DNA of 64,000 bases from Pyrinomonadaceae bacterium. Its GTDB lineage: Bacteria > Acidobacteriota > Blastocatellia > Pyrinomonadales > Pyrinomonadaceae. Location: contig JACVRN010000016.1 of the NCBI GenBank assembly GCA_014534425.1, forward strand, positions 1 through 64,000. Direction: 5' to 3'. Position numbers and translations under genes: made by a program. The first letter of the stretch is position 1, and each line of letters opens with the position of its first letter. The notes under the pieces are model-generated. The model made no database searches and had not been told where the DNA came from. It worked only from the letters and a program-made list of their open reading frames with translations. Of the stretch, positions 7,904 to 17,614 are shown piece by piece.

Positions 7904-8875
7904 TTATGTTGCGGTTGCGGGCGGCGGCGGTGGCTGCGGCACAGTCACGTCGGGCGCTCTTCGCTGCCCGCGCCGAATCCAGTAGCGGATTATCAGGAAA
8001 GCAGGCAGGACTATGAAGAGCAGAATCGGCAGAAGAGAAACGACTAGCTGCACAAGGCCGAGCGTAATCATGGCCGCGAAATCAAGGCCGTCGCTGAAGG
8101 CGCGCTTGACGCTGTAGAAGAAGCCCGTGGAGCTTACTATCTGCGTGGGCGGCCTGATGGTGATGTTGATGGTGGAAAGGCTCGTCTGATTTTCAAGAAA
8201 GCGGCGGCGTCCTTCCAGCCGCTCTATCTCTGCGCGCACGTCCGAGAGTTGTCTTTGAACCTCAAGAGCTTCGGCGACGGTCTTGGCCTGCTTCATTATC
8301 TCCATGAACTGCGTCTCAAGAGCCTGCTTGGCGCGTATGCGTGCTTCGAGGTCTATGTATTCCTCCGTCACGTCCTGCGAAGTCACCTTGTCCTGCGTGA
8401 CGGTGCTGCCGGAGCCTCGAATCTCGTTGACGACCGCGTCGAATTGCGTTGCGGGCACGCGCACGGTGACGGTGATAGTAGTCTCAGGCTTCAACTGTCC
8501 TTGGGCATTCATCTGCTTGGATTCGGAGGTGACGACAAAGCCGCCGTGAGCTTCCGCTATGGAAGAGATGCGGCGCTGGCTCTCCGAAGGATTCGCGGAT
8601 TCAAGGAGCATGTCGGCGTTGCGTATAAGCTTGCGCTCCGTGACTGTGACATTCGGTTGAGAGTTCTGCGCGTTCTGAAGCGAAGCGGGCTTCATCTCGC
8701 CGTCTTGAATCGTAGAGGCGTTGCCCGGCGCAGCGCCCGTAGACTTCTCCTGCGGGACGGGAGCCGTGGCACCTCTTTGAGCAGCAGGCTCCTCAGCCTC
8801 AGACATTCTCCTGCTCGAACAAGCGCCGAGCGCCGCCAGTGCCGCCAGCAATACCACGATAGCTAAAGTTCGCAT
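7904..8875 (-). CDS. DUF4349 lipoprotein
   Basis: A 323-residue protein. The signal peptide ends in the lipobox LGAC (about residue 18). The central region RKLIRNADMLLES... GGFVVTSESKQ... TVTVRVPATQFDAVVNEIRGSG... QDVTEEYIDLEARIRAK is diagnostic of DUF4349. A coiled coil (about residues 190-240) and a C-terminal transmembrane helix (LVQLVVSLLPILLFIVLPAF) follow. Function is unknown; it is probably an inner-membrane-linked envelope protein. The ATG at 8875 has an AAAGGAG site upstream. It lies 25 bases from the DsbD-N gene in the same direction. Confidence 0.85.
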   Translation of the reverse strand: MRTLAIVVLLAALAALGACSSRRMSEAEEPAAQRGATAPVPQEKSTGAAPGNASTIQDGEMKPASLQNAQNSQPNVTVTERKLIRNADMLLESANPSESQRRISSIAEAHGGFVVTSESKQMNAQGQLKPETTITVTVRVPATQFDAVVNEIRGSGSTVTQDKVTSQDVTEEYIDLEARIRAKQALETQFMEIMKQAKTVAEALEVQRQLSDVRAEIERLEGRRRFLENQTSLSTINITIRPPTQIVSSTGFFYSVKRAFSDGLDFAAMITLGLVQLVVSLLPILLFIVLPAFLIIRYWIRRGQRRAPDVTVPQPPPPPATAT

Positions 8876-8957
8876 GAGTAGACTCCTTTGATTTGAATAG
8901 TCGCACACATGCCCTTGAACGCTCACACCCCACGGTTTTTGCAGCCGTCACCCATTT

Positions 8958-10304
8958 TCATTCCTCGTCCTTGCTCTTGGCATCGGATTTCTTGATGCCG
9001 AATTTTTCCAGGCGATACTGGAGCGTGCGGAACGTCAGACCCAGCAGCTTCGCGGCCTTTGTGATGTTGTAGTCGGTCTGCTCCATAGCCTGAATGATAA
9101 GGTCGCGCTCCACGTCTTCAAACGAGATGCCTTCGGGCGGGAGACGGAAAGCGCCCGCAGGGGCGGGCCGCGCCTCCTGCCGGATTTCGAGGGGCAAATC
9201 TTCCACGTCAATCATTGGCCCTTCGCAGAGCAGCAGCGCACGCTCGACCGCAGACTCCAACTGGCGCACGTTGCCGGGCCAACTGTATTCCTGCATCAAC
9301 CTTCTGGTTTCAGGCGTGAGGCCGTTACAGAGCCGCGCGGTGTTGCGCGTGTACTTGTTCAAAAAGTGGTTGATGAGAACGGGGATGTCGTCGCGCCGCT
9401 CGCGCAAGGGCGGCACGTCAATCGACAGGACGTTGATGCGATAGTAGAGGTCTTCGCGGAAACGTTTATCCGCGACCATCGCTCGCAGGTCTCGATTCGT
9501 GGCCGCTATGACGCGCACGTCCACAGGAAGCTCGCGTGTGCCGCCGACGCGTCGTATCTTTCGCTCCTGAAGTGCGCGCAGGAGCTTGGCCTGCATCCCT
9601 ACGTCCAACTCGCCTATCTCGTCCAGAAAGAGCGTGCCACGGTCTGCGACTTCAAAGAGTCCCTTCTTCTCTGCGTGCGCGCCCGTAAAAGAACCTTTCT
9701 CGTGGCCGAAGAGTTCGGATTCCAGAAGGTTCTCGTTGATGGCCGCGCAGTTGACGGCCTGAAACATCTCAGCCGCGCGAGGGCTTTGCGTGTGAATGGC
9801 GCGTGCAATCAACTCCTTGCCGGTGCCGGACTCGCCGCGAATCAGGACGGTTGAATTTGACTTTGCGACTTTGACAATCATCTTCTTAACCGCCTCCATC
9901 TCAGACGAATCCGAGATGATTTCCAAGTCAAGCTCGTCCAGCTTGGAAAGCGAGCGGCGAATGGTTTGAAGTAGCTGGTCGCGGTCATAGGGCTTCTGTA
10001 GATAATCGTACGCGCCGCGCCTGAGAGCCTCTTTCGCAGAATCTATAGAGCCGTGCGCGGTGAGCAGTATGACTATGATGGAAGAATCCTGTGCGAGCAG
10101 GTGTTGCAATAGCTCTATGCCGTCCATGCCCGTCATCTTGAGGTCTGTCAGGACAAGGTCGTAGCGCCTGTCCTTGGCAAACTTCAGAGCGGCTTCGCCA
10201 CTTGCAGCCGTCGTCACGTTGTAGCCCTCGCCCTCAAGAATCATCTCAAGGATTTCGCGCTGCGATTTCTCGTCATCAACCACCAGTATGCTTTTGCGTC
10301 CCAT
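8958..10304 (-). CDS. sigma-54-dependent NtrC-family response regulator
   Basis: A 448-residue protein in three parts. The receiver domain (1-120) has the phosphoacceptor Asp54 in VLTDLKMTGMDG. The AAA+ ATPase domain (about 138-370) has Walker A GESGTGKE and the sigma-54 contact loop GSFTGAH. The C-terminal Fis-type HTH (about 403-440) includes NITKAAKLLGLTFRTLQYRLEK. It activates RpoN promoters after phosphorylation, almost certainly by the kinase encoded 75 bases upstream at 10380-11933. The target genes are not evident. Confidence 0.94.
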   Translation of the reverse strand: MGRKSILVVDDEKSQREILEMILEGEGYNVTTAASGEAALKFAKDRRYDLVLTDLKMTGMDGIELLQHLLAQDSSIIVILLTAHGSIDSAKEALRRGAYDYLQKPYDRDQLLQTIRRSLSKLDELDLEIISDSSEMEAVKKMIVKVAKSNSTVLIRGESGTGKELIARAIHTQSPRAAEMFQAVNCAAINENLLESELFGHEKGSFTGAHAEKKGLFEVADRGTLFLDEIGELDVGMQAKLLRALQERKIRRVGGTRELPVDVRVIAATNRDLRAMVADKRFREDLYYRINVLSIDVPPLRERRDDIPVLINHFLNKYTRNTARLCNGLTPETRRLMQEYSWPGNVRQLESAVERALLLCEGPMIDVEDLPLEIRQEARPAPAGAFRLPPEGISFEDVERDLIIQAMEQTDYNITKAAKLLGLTFRTLQYRLEKFGIKKSDAKSKDEE

Positions 10305-10379
10305 TTCAACTCCGAATTTTGAATTAGAGTGCCGTTGCCGGATGCTTAGATAATAACTGTTAATTAACGACTATGCACA

Positions 10380-11933
10380 TCATCGTGCAGCAGGTTTGAC
10401 GGGCAGCGTGATGGTGAAGGTCGTGCCCGCGCCGGGCGAAGAGCGGACGCTGATTGTGCCGCCATGATCGTCAACAGCCTTTTTGACGATTGCCAAGCCC
10501 AGCCCCGTGCCGGTTTCTTTGGTGGAAAAGTACGGCTCGAAAATCTGCGGGATGTTTTCGGGCGAAATGCCGCGACCCGTGTCCGTGAACTCTATTCGCG
10601 CATTGCCGTTCTCTCTGGCAAGATGAATAGTTAGGCTGCCGCCTCCGCCGTCTATGGCCTGAAGGCCGTTGATGATTAGATTGGTGAAGACCGAGCGCAG
10701 GGAATCTTCGTCGCCCATAATCGCGGGCACGTCTCCTTCCGCTTCGACGCGCGTTTCAATGCCGCACTCCACGGCCTGCACTTCCACCATCCTCAGCGCG
10801 TCTTCACTCAGGCTCTTGAGGTTGAGCGGCTGAAGCTCAAGGCGCGTAGGGCGAGAGTACTTGAGAAACTCCGTGATGCGCGTGTTGATGCGCGCGACTT
10901 CTTTCTTAAGCTGCACGGCGAGTCGCTCGAAGGTCTCGCGCTTACTTAAATCTTCCGGCGCGAAGGCTGTGCGAAGATGGTCAAGCGTGAGGTTGATGTA
11001 GTTCAAGGGGTTTCTGATTTCGTGCGCGATGGCAGAGGCCAGTCGGCCCACTACTGCGGAGCGCTCGGCCTGATTGAGACGCGATTCAAGCTCGCGCGTG
11101 CGGCCCAATCCGGCAATCATCTCGTTAAAGCGAGCGCCCAACGCTCCCATCTCGTCGCGTCTTTCGGCAGGCACACGAAAATCAAGCTCGCCTGCCGCGA
11201 CACGGCGCGCGGCCTCGGACAAATCTTTGATGGGACGCGTGAAGCGCCACACCAGAAGCGTCGTCAGAAAGGCCATCAGTAAAAAGACCGCAAGCGTGTA
11301 GAGGACGCTGCTGGCCTCTTCACGATTGACCATGCCGCTAGGCGCGTTGGCTGAGCCTAAGGCTACGATGATGTAGTTGCGGCCTCTCTTGTCTGTCTCG
11401 ACGGGGAGGACGAAGGCGCGCGGCTCGCCCGCTCCCTGCGGGGCAGGGGCCGTGCTTGATTGCGGCAACTGCGCCGTGGTGTCGCCTTCCAGTTCCACAG
11501 GGGTAATCAGAGGCGGCAGCTTGACCTCGTGCAGGTAGAAGTATTCGAGCGTGCCGTCGGGCTTCTGAATCGGGTTGTAGTCCTTGAGACTATCTAGCAC
11601 TCGCCCGTCGCTGGCGACTACCAGAATGTTCGTGATGCGCCCGGCCTTTTCATCCAGGAGAGGCTGCTTGGCCTTGGCATGCTCATAAAGATTGTAGAGC
11701 CACTCGCGCTGAGAAATGCTTTTGATGCCGAGAGCGGTCGCAGCCGAAAGCGCCTGCTCCTGCTCGGCTATCACGCGGTCGGTCTCCTGACGTGCGCGCT
11801 CGTTCAATTCGGCCTGCTTACGCTCTGCGCGGCGATTCAAATAGTATTGAAGACCGAGCGTAGCCACCAGCAGGGCGGCCAGCACAAGCAGCAGCCGTAT
11901 GCGAAAACTGTAGAAGAGATTCAGCGCGCTCAT
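10380..11933 (-). CDS. NtrB/ZraS-type sensor histidine kinase
   Basis: A 517-residue protein. TM1 is at about 12-30, a periplasmic sensor region spans 31-205, and TM2 is at about 210-230 (ASSVLYTLAVFLLMAFLTTLLVW). HAMP (233-285), a HisKA domain with the phosphorylated His in AIAHEIRNPLNYINL, and an HATPase (N-box NLIINGLQAI, DTGRGIS, GTGLGLAI) follow. It faces the same way as the sigma-54 regulator and is its likely partner. The periplasmic part contains a double-Cache/PAS-like pattern, so a small ligand may be sensed. Confidence 0.93.
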   Translation of the reverse strand: MSALNLFYSFRIRLLLVLAALLVATLGLQYYLNRRAERKQAELNERARQETDRVIAEQEQALSAATALGIKSISQREWLYNLYEHAKAKQPLLDEKAGRITNILVVASDGRVLDSLKDYNPIQKPDGTLEYFYLHEVKLPPLITPVELEGDTTAQLPQSSTAPAPQGAGEPRAFVLPVETDKRGRNYIIVALGSANAPSGMVNREEASSVLYTLAVFLLMAFLTTLLVWRFTRPIKDLSEAARRVAAGELDFRVPAERRDEMGALGARFNEMIAGLGRTRELESRLNQAERSAVVGRLASAIAHEIRNPLNYINLTLDHLRTAFAPEDLSKRETFERLAVQLKKEVARINTRITEFLKYSRPTRLELQPLNLKSLSEDALRMVEVQAVECGIETRVEAEGDVPAIMGDEDSLRSVFTNLIINGLQAIDGGGGSLTIHLARENGNARIEFTDTGRGISPENIPQIFEPYFSTKETGTGLGLAIVKKAVDDHGGTISVRSSPGAGTTFTITLPVKPAAR

Positions 11934-12406
11934 AAAAAGCCTTCAGCCTGTTAACCCGTCAGCGTTCAGCCGCAGAGAGTTTCGCAGAATTTGGAAATCT
12001 TGTTCCATGCTTTAGTAAAATTTTAATACACCTTCATGGTCAGCTTGACCGTTTGTTATTTAACCCTTACCGGCGGCTGATATTTTTATTGCTGACGGCT
12101 TAGCTCAGATGTTATAGTTCAAATTGGTCTCGACGCAAACTCCCCAGAGGCCGCCACTTTTGGGAACTCTCCCACTTCACCGAAACGCGAGAGCTTAGAA
12201 GAAACCGGAATCCGGTCGTCAGACTATTTTGATGCAGACTTTCAACGTTACGAAACCCTTCAATCTTCCGTGCCGCTTGAGTGGCGGCGCACACGGGCTT
12301 GCGCTTTCTGCGAGCGCTGTAGCCGTCTTCCGTGGCGATTCGTACGGGAAGCGAACCGCTAATACATAAACCCTGAAAATTTTTTATAGAAGAGAGGCCC
12401 TTGCAG
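11934..12406. other. intergenic region between divergent genes
   Basis: 473 bases between the kinase operon (leftward) and the transpeptidase gene (rightward). I see no supported gene. A short palindrome, GGTCA-gct-TGACC (12038-12050), is a candidate operator. A+T-rich stretches near 12010-12035 and 12375-12390 could hold promoters for the two divergent genes, but no pair of boxes is convincing. Confidence 0.5.
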
Positions 12407-14053
12407 ATGACCTTGATTAATCGTACCCCTACGCGCTTAGCGTTTAGTCTCCTCCTTCTTTCGCTCTTATTCTCAATCTCAGTTCCAGCCCAGAAACGGC
12501 GCGCCGCCGTCACCAAAAAAGAGACCTCCAGAAAAGAAAGCTCCAGAAAAGAGAGTTCAAAGAGAGACACGGCAAGAAACTCTCGCGCCGAGCGTAATCG
12601 AGAGAAAACGGCCAGAGACAGGCGCGACGACAAGAGGCGCGGCAAAGAGAGTGCACGCGACGAGCGCACCGCCCGCCGCGACAGCAACAAGCGTGACGAC
12701 AAACGTGGGCGCGCAGCATCTCGTCTTGAGGCACGCCGCGAGGCAGAGCGCCGCCGCCGCGAAGCCATAGAGGCCGCGCGCCGCGCAGAGATTGCAAGAC
12801 AGGCGGCCATCGCACGCCAGCGCGCAGCCGACCAGGCTCTACGCGATGAAGCTATGGCTAACATAGCCAAAGATTCTATCGTGGGCGAAGACATGGAAGT
12901 GCGCCGCGTGGCCGTGGCCGCGCTCGGTGGCCGCGCCGGAACGGTCGTCGTCATGGATCCGAAGACAGGACAGGTCTACTCGGTCGTCAATCAGGAGTGG
13001 GCCTTGCGACGCGGCTTCAAGCCTTGCTCGACCGTGAAGCTGGTGACGGGACTCGCCGGTTTGACCGAGAAGGTGATTGACCCTAACTCCACCGTCAACA
13101 TCTCTTCAAGCTCCATAGACCTGACGGATTCACTCGCCTACTCGAACAACGGATACTTTCAGAATGTCGGAGGTCGCGTAGGCTTCGAGCGAATGATTCA
13201 ATACGCGCGCGAGCTTGGATTGGGCGAGCGCACGGGGATTAATTATCCTATGGAGTATGAGGGGCGCGTGCCGGTCTACAAGACAGGCTATGCCGTCAAT
13301 CACATGTGCTCGCACGGCGACGATTTTGAGGTGACGCCGATTCAGCTTGCGAACATGGTTTCGGCCATAGCTAACGGCGGCAAGCTGATGGTTCCGCGCC
13401 TGCCGCGAACTCCGCAGGAGACCTTCCAGTTCAAGCCGGAAGTCAAACGCAAGCTCAACATTCCGCAGGACGCCTTGCAGCGTATGATTCCCGGCATGAT
13501 TGGCGCGGTCAATTACGGCACGGGCAAGGGAGCCTATGACTCTATGCTTCCGGCAGCCGGAAAGACGGGCACCTGCAGTGGGCAGGGACGCTGGCTAGGT
13601 TTGTTCGGCTCATTCGCGCCCGTGGGAAATCCCAGGCTGGCGGTCGTGGTCATCACTCGCGGCTCAAGCGAGCGCGGTCGCATCGCCGCTTCAATCGCGG
13701 GGAAGATTTACAAGGGGCTTGAGTCACGCTTCGGCGTCTTGAGCAACGGCAGGGAGAATCAGAATCTAGCTACGACGCCTGCGGGCCTGACGCCGCGTCC
13801 GAAGATTGACGCGAAGACGGCTGCGGCCCTAAGCGACGAGGAAGAGGGCGACGTGGGCCAGGAGCCGGGCGGAGTAACAACGGACTCGCTGCCTTCCACT
13901 AGCGGCGCGAGCAAGAACAAGAGCGTCGTCATGACGGCTCCTACGCGCCCGACCGAAACGACCACGCGGCCTGCCGCTTCCACGCAGCAGGGTAGCGGCG
14001 GCGGCAACTCCGTCAACGAACGCCCGCGCCGCGTGCTGACCACCAGACCTTAA
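12407..14053 (+). CDS. penicillin-binding protein transpeptidase domain protein
   Basis: A 548-residue protein with a signal peptide or anchor (1-28). A highly charged Lys/Arg/Glu-rich region follows (about 30-145). The penicillin-binding transpeptidase domain has all three active-site motifs: S208-T-V-K211, S246-N-N248 and K386-T-G. The acyl-enzyme serine is thus intact. The C-terminal 70 residues are Pro/Thr/Ser-rich. It is a monofunctional D,D-transpeptidase or class D-like enzyme without the usual class B pedestal. The ATG at 12407 has an AGAGAGG site; a TTG six bases earlier is in frame. Confidence 0.88.
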   Translation: MTLINRTPTRLAFSLLLLSLLFSISVPAQKRRAAVTKKETSRKESSRKESSKRDTARNSRAERNREKTARDRRDDKRRGKESARDERTARRDSNKRDDKRGRAASRLEARREAERRRREAIEAARRAEIARQAAIARQRAADQALRDEAMANIAKDSIVGEDMEVRRVAVAALGGRAGTVVVMDPKTGQVYSVVNQEWALRRGFKPCSTVKLVTGLAGLTEKVIDPNSTVNISSSSIDLTDSLAYSNNGYFQNVGGRVGFERMIQYARELGLGERTGINYPMEYEGRVPVYKTGYAVNHMCSHGDDFEVTPIQLANMVSAIANGGKLMVPRLPRTPQETFQFKPEVKRKLNIPQDALQRMIPGMIGAVNYGTGKGAYDSMLPAAGKTGTCSGQGRWLGLFGSFAPVGNPRLAVVVITRGSSERGRIAASIAGKIYKGLESRFGVLSNGRENQNLATTPAGLTPRPKIDAKTAAALSDEEEGDVGQEPGGVTTDSLPSTSGASKNKSVVMTAPTRPTETTTRPAASTQQGSGGGNSVNERPRRVLTTRP

Positions 14054-14099
14054 CCCGGACACGACGGTTCTTCACTGACTGCCGTCCAAAGCAAACCGC

Positions 14100-14142
14100 T
14101 TAGCGCCCGGCTCTCGTAAAATTACAGAGAGCCGGGCGCTAA
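14100..14142 (+). terminator. rho-independent terminator after the transpeptidase gene
   Basis: Perfect 16-base arms (14100-14115 and 14127-14142, core GCGCCCGGCTCTC) are separated by 11 bases and followed by TGTTTTG. It lies 47 bases after the stop of the upstream gene. The remaining bases up to 14467 hold no supported gene. Confidence 0.8.
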
Positions 14143-14467
14143 TGTTTTGTGCGGAAAAGAGAAAGTATTCTCATTATTGATTCAGTTCGGGCGGCTTGAC
14201 AGAGGGGCGAATGTTGCAGGATTATTGCGCGTCCCGAATTTTTGGTTTGCTTCGGTTATCAAAGCGCTTTTTCGTGGCATACTCTCAAGATGCCGCCCAA
14301 GTCCAGAGACGGTCGTGGCCGCCAGGTTGAACGGCAACCGGCTGCACGGCCAGAGCATCTGAATGGTGGCGTGATGCTGAAGTAAATAAGGCCCGCTCGC
14401 TTTCGGGAACCCCCGTTAGAAAATTTAAGAGAGAGAGAAAAGATACGGCTTGGAGGATATGCGCCCG

Positions 14468-15559
14468 ATGAAAAAGTTAGCTCAAACGATTGCCCTGAGC
14501 GCGCTTGTCGCAACCCTTTGGTTGCCAGCGCTGGCAACGAATACACTATCGCTTACTGCGACCTCGGTTTTAACAGTTCAAACTCAAGATGAAGAGGCCA
14601 AGGCCGCGCTCTATAATGATTTCCTGGGTAAATACAAGACAGACCCGAAGGCTGCTTACGCAGTCGCCAAAGAGTACTTGCAGAAGTACCCTGCCGAAAG
14701 CGACCAGACCAAGTACCTTCAGAAGTGGATAGCCGCTTACGAGGCCAAGGAGAAAGAGGGTCGCAAAGCGCAGGTCGAAGATTTGCTTCGCCAGCAGAAG
14801 TACGCAGAAGCTTTCAACGCGGCCAAGGTGATTCTGGCCGAAGAGCCTGCCGATGTTCGCACGCTGAACAACGCCGTCTTCGCAGCCCTCTATGCTGCGG
14901 GCGTCAACAAGAACGAGAGCTTCAACGCCGAAGCCGCTAACTACGCGCGCAAGTCCATTCAGATTATCCAGGGCGGCCAGCCTTTCGATAAGAAAGACGA
15001 CACGCTCGGCTGGCTCAATTCGGCGCTCGGCTTCTTCTCCCTGAAGACGAATCCGTCCGAAGCCGTCAACTACTACATCAAGGCCGCAGGCTTTGAAGGC
15101 GCAGCCAAGAAAGACCCGCAGACCTATCTCTTCCTGGCGGACGCTTATCGCAACGCCGAGTACACGAAGCTTGCCACGGACATCAAGACGCGCTGCACTA
15201 CTGCGGAGCAGCAGGCCACGCCCGATTGTAAAGCTCTTTCGGACAGGCTGAATGCCGTGGTCGACCGCATGATTGATGCTTATGCACGCGCCATTGCGCT
15301 CGCCACCGATCCGAAGTTCGCGCAGGCGAAAGCCTCCTGGATGTCCGAGCTAACGACCTTCTACAAGTTCCGTCACGAGAATTCCGAAGCCGGACTGAGC
15401 GAGCTTATAGCGGGTATCCTGGCGAAGCCTCTGCCGACAGGCGCAATCACGACCGGCACGGCCAGCAGCACCACGCCCGCGCCGCAGTCGAACAATGGCG
15501 CTGCAACCGGCACACAGACCGGCACCAACACCACAGCGACGGGTAAAACTCCAAGATAG
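14468..15559 (+). CDS. secreted TPR-like repeat protein
   Basis: A 363-residue protein with a signal peptide (KKLAQTIALSALVATLWLPALA). The mature part is nearly all alpha-helical with 30-40-residue repeats, for example YNDFLGKYKTDPKAAYAVAKEYLQKYP and LRQQKYAEAFNAAKVILAEEPAD, which suggests tetratricopeptide repeats. The C-terminus is a low-complexity Thr/Gly/Ala tail. It probably acts as a periplasmic scaffold; no catalytic residues are visible. I chose the ATG at 14468, 11 bases after GGAGG; the ATG at 14459 is too close to the site. Confidence 0.75.
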   Translation: MKKLAQTIALSALVATLWLPALATNTLSLTATSVLTVQTQDEEAKAALYNDFLGKYKTDPKAAYAVAKEYLQKYPAESDQTKYLQKWIAAYEAKEKEGRKAQVEDLLRQQKYAEAFNAAKVILAEEPADVRTLNNAVFAALYAAGVNKNESFNAEAANYARKSIQIIQGGQPFDKKDDTLGWLNSALGFFSLKTNPSEAVNYYIKAAGFEGAAKKDPQTYLFLADAYRNAEYTKLATDIKTRCTTAEQQATPDCKALSDRLNAVVDRMIDAYARAIALATDPKFAQAKASWMSELTTFYKFRHENSEAGLSELIAGILAKPLPTGAITTGTASSTTPAPQSNNGAATGTQTGTNTTATGKTPR

Positions 15560-15612
15560 CGCTCGCCGACAGGGCGCTTCTCTCTCTCCTGTAAGGAGCA
15601 GACCTGAAGAAG

Positions 15613-15661
15613 GAGAAAGCCGCGCGTGGGTCTTTCGGAAAGATTCGCGCGCGGCTTTCTC
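15613..15661 (+). terminator. hairpin terminator before rnc
   Basis: Arms GAGAAAGCCGCGCG (15613-15626) and its exact complement (15648-15661) have a 21-base loop. No strong T run follows. It separates the TPR protein gene from rnc, whose start lies 20 bases beyond, so it may instead shape the rnc leader (RNase III often processes its own leader). Confidence 0.6.
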
Positions 15662-15681
15662 ATGCTACAATCCTTTGCGTC

Positions 15682-16437
15682 GTGAAAAAACGCAAAGCGG
15701 GCAACACAGACCTTCAGGAGCTTGAAGAAATCCTGGCTTACGAGTTTGAGGACAGGAGCCTGCTTGAGAGAGCCGTCACGCATCGCTCCTGGGCACACGA
15801 GAAGGTCGCGCAAGGCTCGGAAGAGGAAGCGCGCCGCCTTCACAACGAGGCCCTGGAATTCATGGGCGATTCCGTGCTAGGCATGATAGTAGCCAGCCAT
15901 CTCTTCCTCTCTAATCCGAACACAACCGAGGGCGAGTTGTCGCGCATGAAGCATCGTCTGGTGAGCGCCGCAACACTGGCGCGCTTGGCCGAAGAGATGG
16001 GCCTCGGCGAATTCCTGCGCTTAGGCGTTGGCGAAGAGAAGACGGGCGGGCGCGCCAAGCGCGCTCTTCTGGCGGACACCTTCGAAGCCGTGCTCGGCGC
16101 AATCTTTATGGACGGAGGATTGCAGGCCGCTACAGACTTTGTCATTCACATGTTCGGCGCAGAGCTTGAGAGCGCAAGCCCCGAGCAGGCAGCCGCCGAC
16201 GATTACAAGACCCTTTTACAGGAGCGCCTTCAGGCCGAGCGCCACGTAGCGCCGCAGTACGACGTTGTGAAAACCGAAGGCCCTCCGCACCGCAGAGTCT
16301 TTCATGTAGAAGTAAGTTGGGAAGGCGGCAGCGTGCGCGCTACGGGCCGCACCATCAAGTCCGCAGAAACACAGGCCGCGCGACTGGCCCTGAAAAAAAT
16401 GGGCGAAGGCTCGCAAGCCGAGCAGGCTGCTGATTAA
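15682..16437 (+). CDS. rnc: ribonuclease III
   Basis: A 251-residue protein starting at GTG. The RNase III signature NEALEFMGDSVLG (residues 54-66) contains the catalytic acidic residues. LADTFEAVLGAIFMDGG carries the second set. The double-stranded RNA-binding domain occupies about 172-243 (DDYKTLLQERLQAE... AETQAARLALKKM). It processes rRNA precursors and structured RNAs. The long hairpin directly upstream of the start could be an autoregulatory target. lepB follows on the same strand. Confidence 0.95.
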   Translation: MKKRKAGNTDLQELEEILAYEFEDRSLLERAVTHRSWAHEKVAQGSEEEARRLHNEALEFMGDSVLGMIVASHLFLSNPNTTEGELSRMKHRLVSAATLARLAEEMGLGEFLRLGVGEEKTGGRAKRALLADTFEAVLGAIFMDGGLQAATDFVIHMFGAELESASPEQAAADDYKTLLQERLQAERHVAPQYDVVKTEGPPHRRVFHVEVSWEGGSVRATGRTIKSAETQAARLALKKMGEGSQAEQAAD

Positions 16438-16536
16438 AGGCTTTAGATAGGGGAAAGAAGAGAAACAAAAACTGATGGCCTGCGTATTTCATGCGGGGCT
16501 TGACCGCATGAGCGATGCGCGTCTAGGATGATTTTT

Positions 16537-17478
16537 ATGAGCAAGGATTATACGACGAGCGCGAGTGTGGCCGAGCCGCCCGCCGAAACAGAAGAGGTGG
16601 GCACTGGCCGGGCCAAAAGGGAACGCGACGGCGGCGCTGCGGGGCGCAACGGTCGTGAGGGGTCTGTGAAAGAGACGGAGACTGCTCGCAAGGGGCCGCC
16701 CAAGAGCATCTGGCGCGAATATTTTGAATCGGCTGTGGTGACGGTCATCATGGCGCTCTTCGGCATGGCCTTTATAGTGCAGGCTGTCAAAGTCCCCACA
16801 GGCTCCATGCAGAACACCATCCTCATAGGCGACCACCTGCTCGTCAACAAGTTCATCTTCGCCCCCGGCCCATCTTTGCCTTTTCTTCCGCAGAGAGATA
16901 TACGTCGCGGCGACATAATAGTCTTCAAGTATCCAGGCAATCCCAACAATCGCATGGGCGACAATCGCCCTGACAACCAGCCCTTCAAGACCAACTACGT
17001 CAAGCGCGTCATAGGACTGCCGGGCGATAAAGTGGAAGTCAGAGGCGAGCACGTCTATATCAACGACAAGCTTCTGGACGAGCACCGCGTGACGGCGGAC
17101 GACCCCGGCCACAACGCGCCGCTTGAGATAAAGAACGATCCTGCCCCTTCAGGCACAGGGCCGTACACTGTCTATTATGACCCGATTACGCGCGACGGCG
17201 GCGAAGACCTCTCCTCCTTTTCCGGCTTCAACTACGCCGTCAACGGCCAGCCCTTCAATGTTCCCGCCGACTCCTATTTTGTCATGGGCGACAACCGCAA
17301 CAACTCCGCAGACAGCCGCGAGTGGGGAGTCGTCAAGCGCGAATACGTCATAGGCCGCGCCATGTTCGTCTACTGGTCTTACGACGAGAGCCTGCCCGTC
17401 GGCAACGACATCATGGACAAAATCGGAGCCTTCTTCTCCAACACACGCTGGAGCCGCACGGGCACTATGGTCAAGTAA
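16537..17478 (+). CDS. lepB: signal peptidase I
   Basis: A 313-residue protein. Signal peptidase I boxes are all present: the catalytic Ser in VPTGSMQNTI, the catalytic Lys in NYVKRVIGLPGDKVEV, and box E in YFVMGDNRNNSADSREWG. A long charged cytoplasmic N-terminus (about 60 residues) precedes a single membrane anchor (VVTVIMALFGMAFIVQAV). It cleaves Sec signal peptides on the outer face of the cytoplasmic membrane. The ATG at 16537 has AGGA eight bases upstream; another ATG nine bases earlier is in frame. Confidence 0.95.
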   Translation: MSKDYTTSASVAEPPAETEEVGTGRAKRERDGGAAGRNGREGSVKETETARKGPPKSIWREYFESAVVTVIMALFGMAFIVQAVKVPTGSMQNTILIGDHLLVNKFIFAPGPSLPFLPQRDIRRGDIIVFKYPGNPNNRMGDNRPDNQPFKTNYVKRVIGLPGDKVEVRGEHVYINDKLLDEHRVTADDPGHNAPLEIKNDPAPSGTGPYTVYYDPITRDGGEDLSSFSGFNYAVNGQPFNVPADSYFVMGDNRNNSADSREWGVVKREYVIGRAMFVYWSYDESLPVGNDIMDKIGAFFSNTRWSRTGTMVK

Positions 17479-17508
17479 AGACAAGACAGAAGCGCTCCAA
17501 ACAACAAT

Positions 17509-17614
17509 AGCTCCGTAGGAGCGATATGTTCTACGCCAACTCACATGTCGCTCCTACGGAGCTTAATCTATGTTCGGCTTCGATGAGCTATAGACATCTA
17601 GCTCCTACGGAGCT
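17509..17614. repeat. triple palindromic repeat GCTCCGTAGGAGC
   Basis: AGCTCCGTAGGAGCGA (17509-17524) is perfectly complemented at 17548-17563. A third, self-complementary copy, AGCTCCTACGGAGCT, lies at 17600-17614. It occupies the 322-base gap after lepB. The rest of the gap (to 17800) contains no gene. This resembles known dispersed extragenic palindromes; an RNA structure is likely if it is transcribed. Confidence 0.85.

Noticed and set aside
12112-12954. Long Ser/Arg-rich minus-strand frame opposite the transpeptidase gene
   Set aside because: It is the antisense shadow of the charged region of 12407-14053, is low-complexity, and has no ribosome-binding site.
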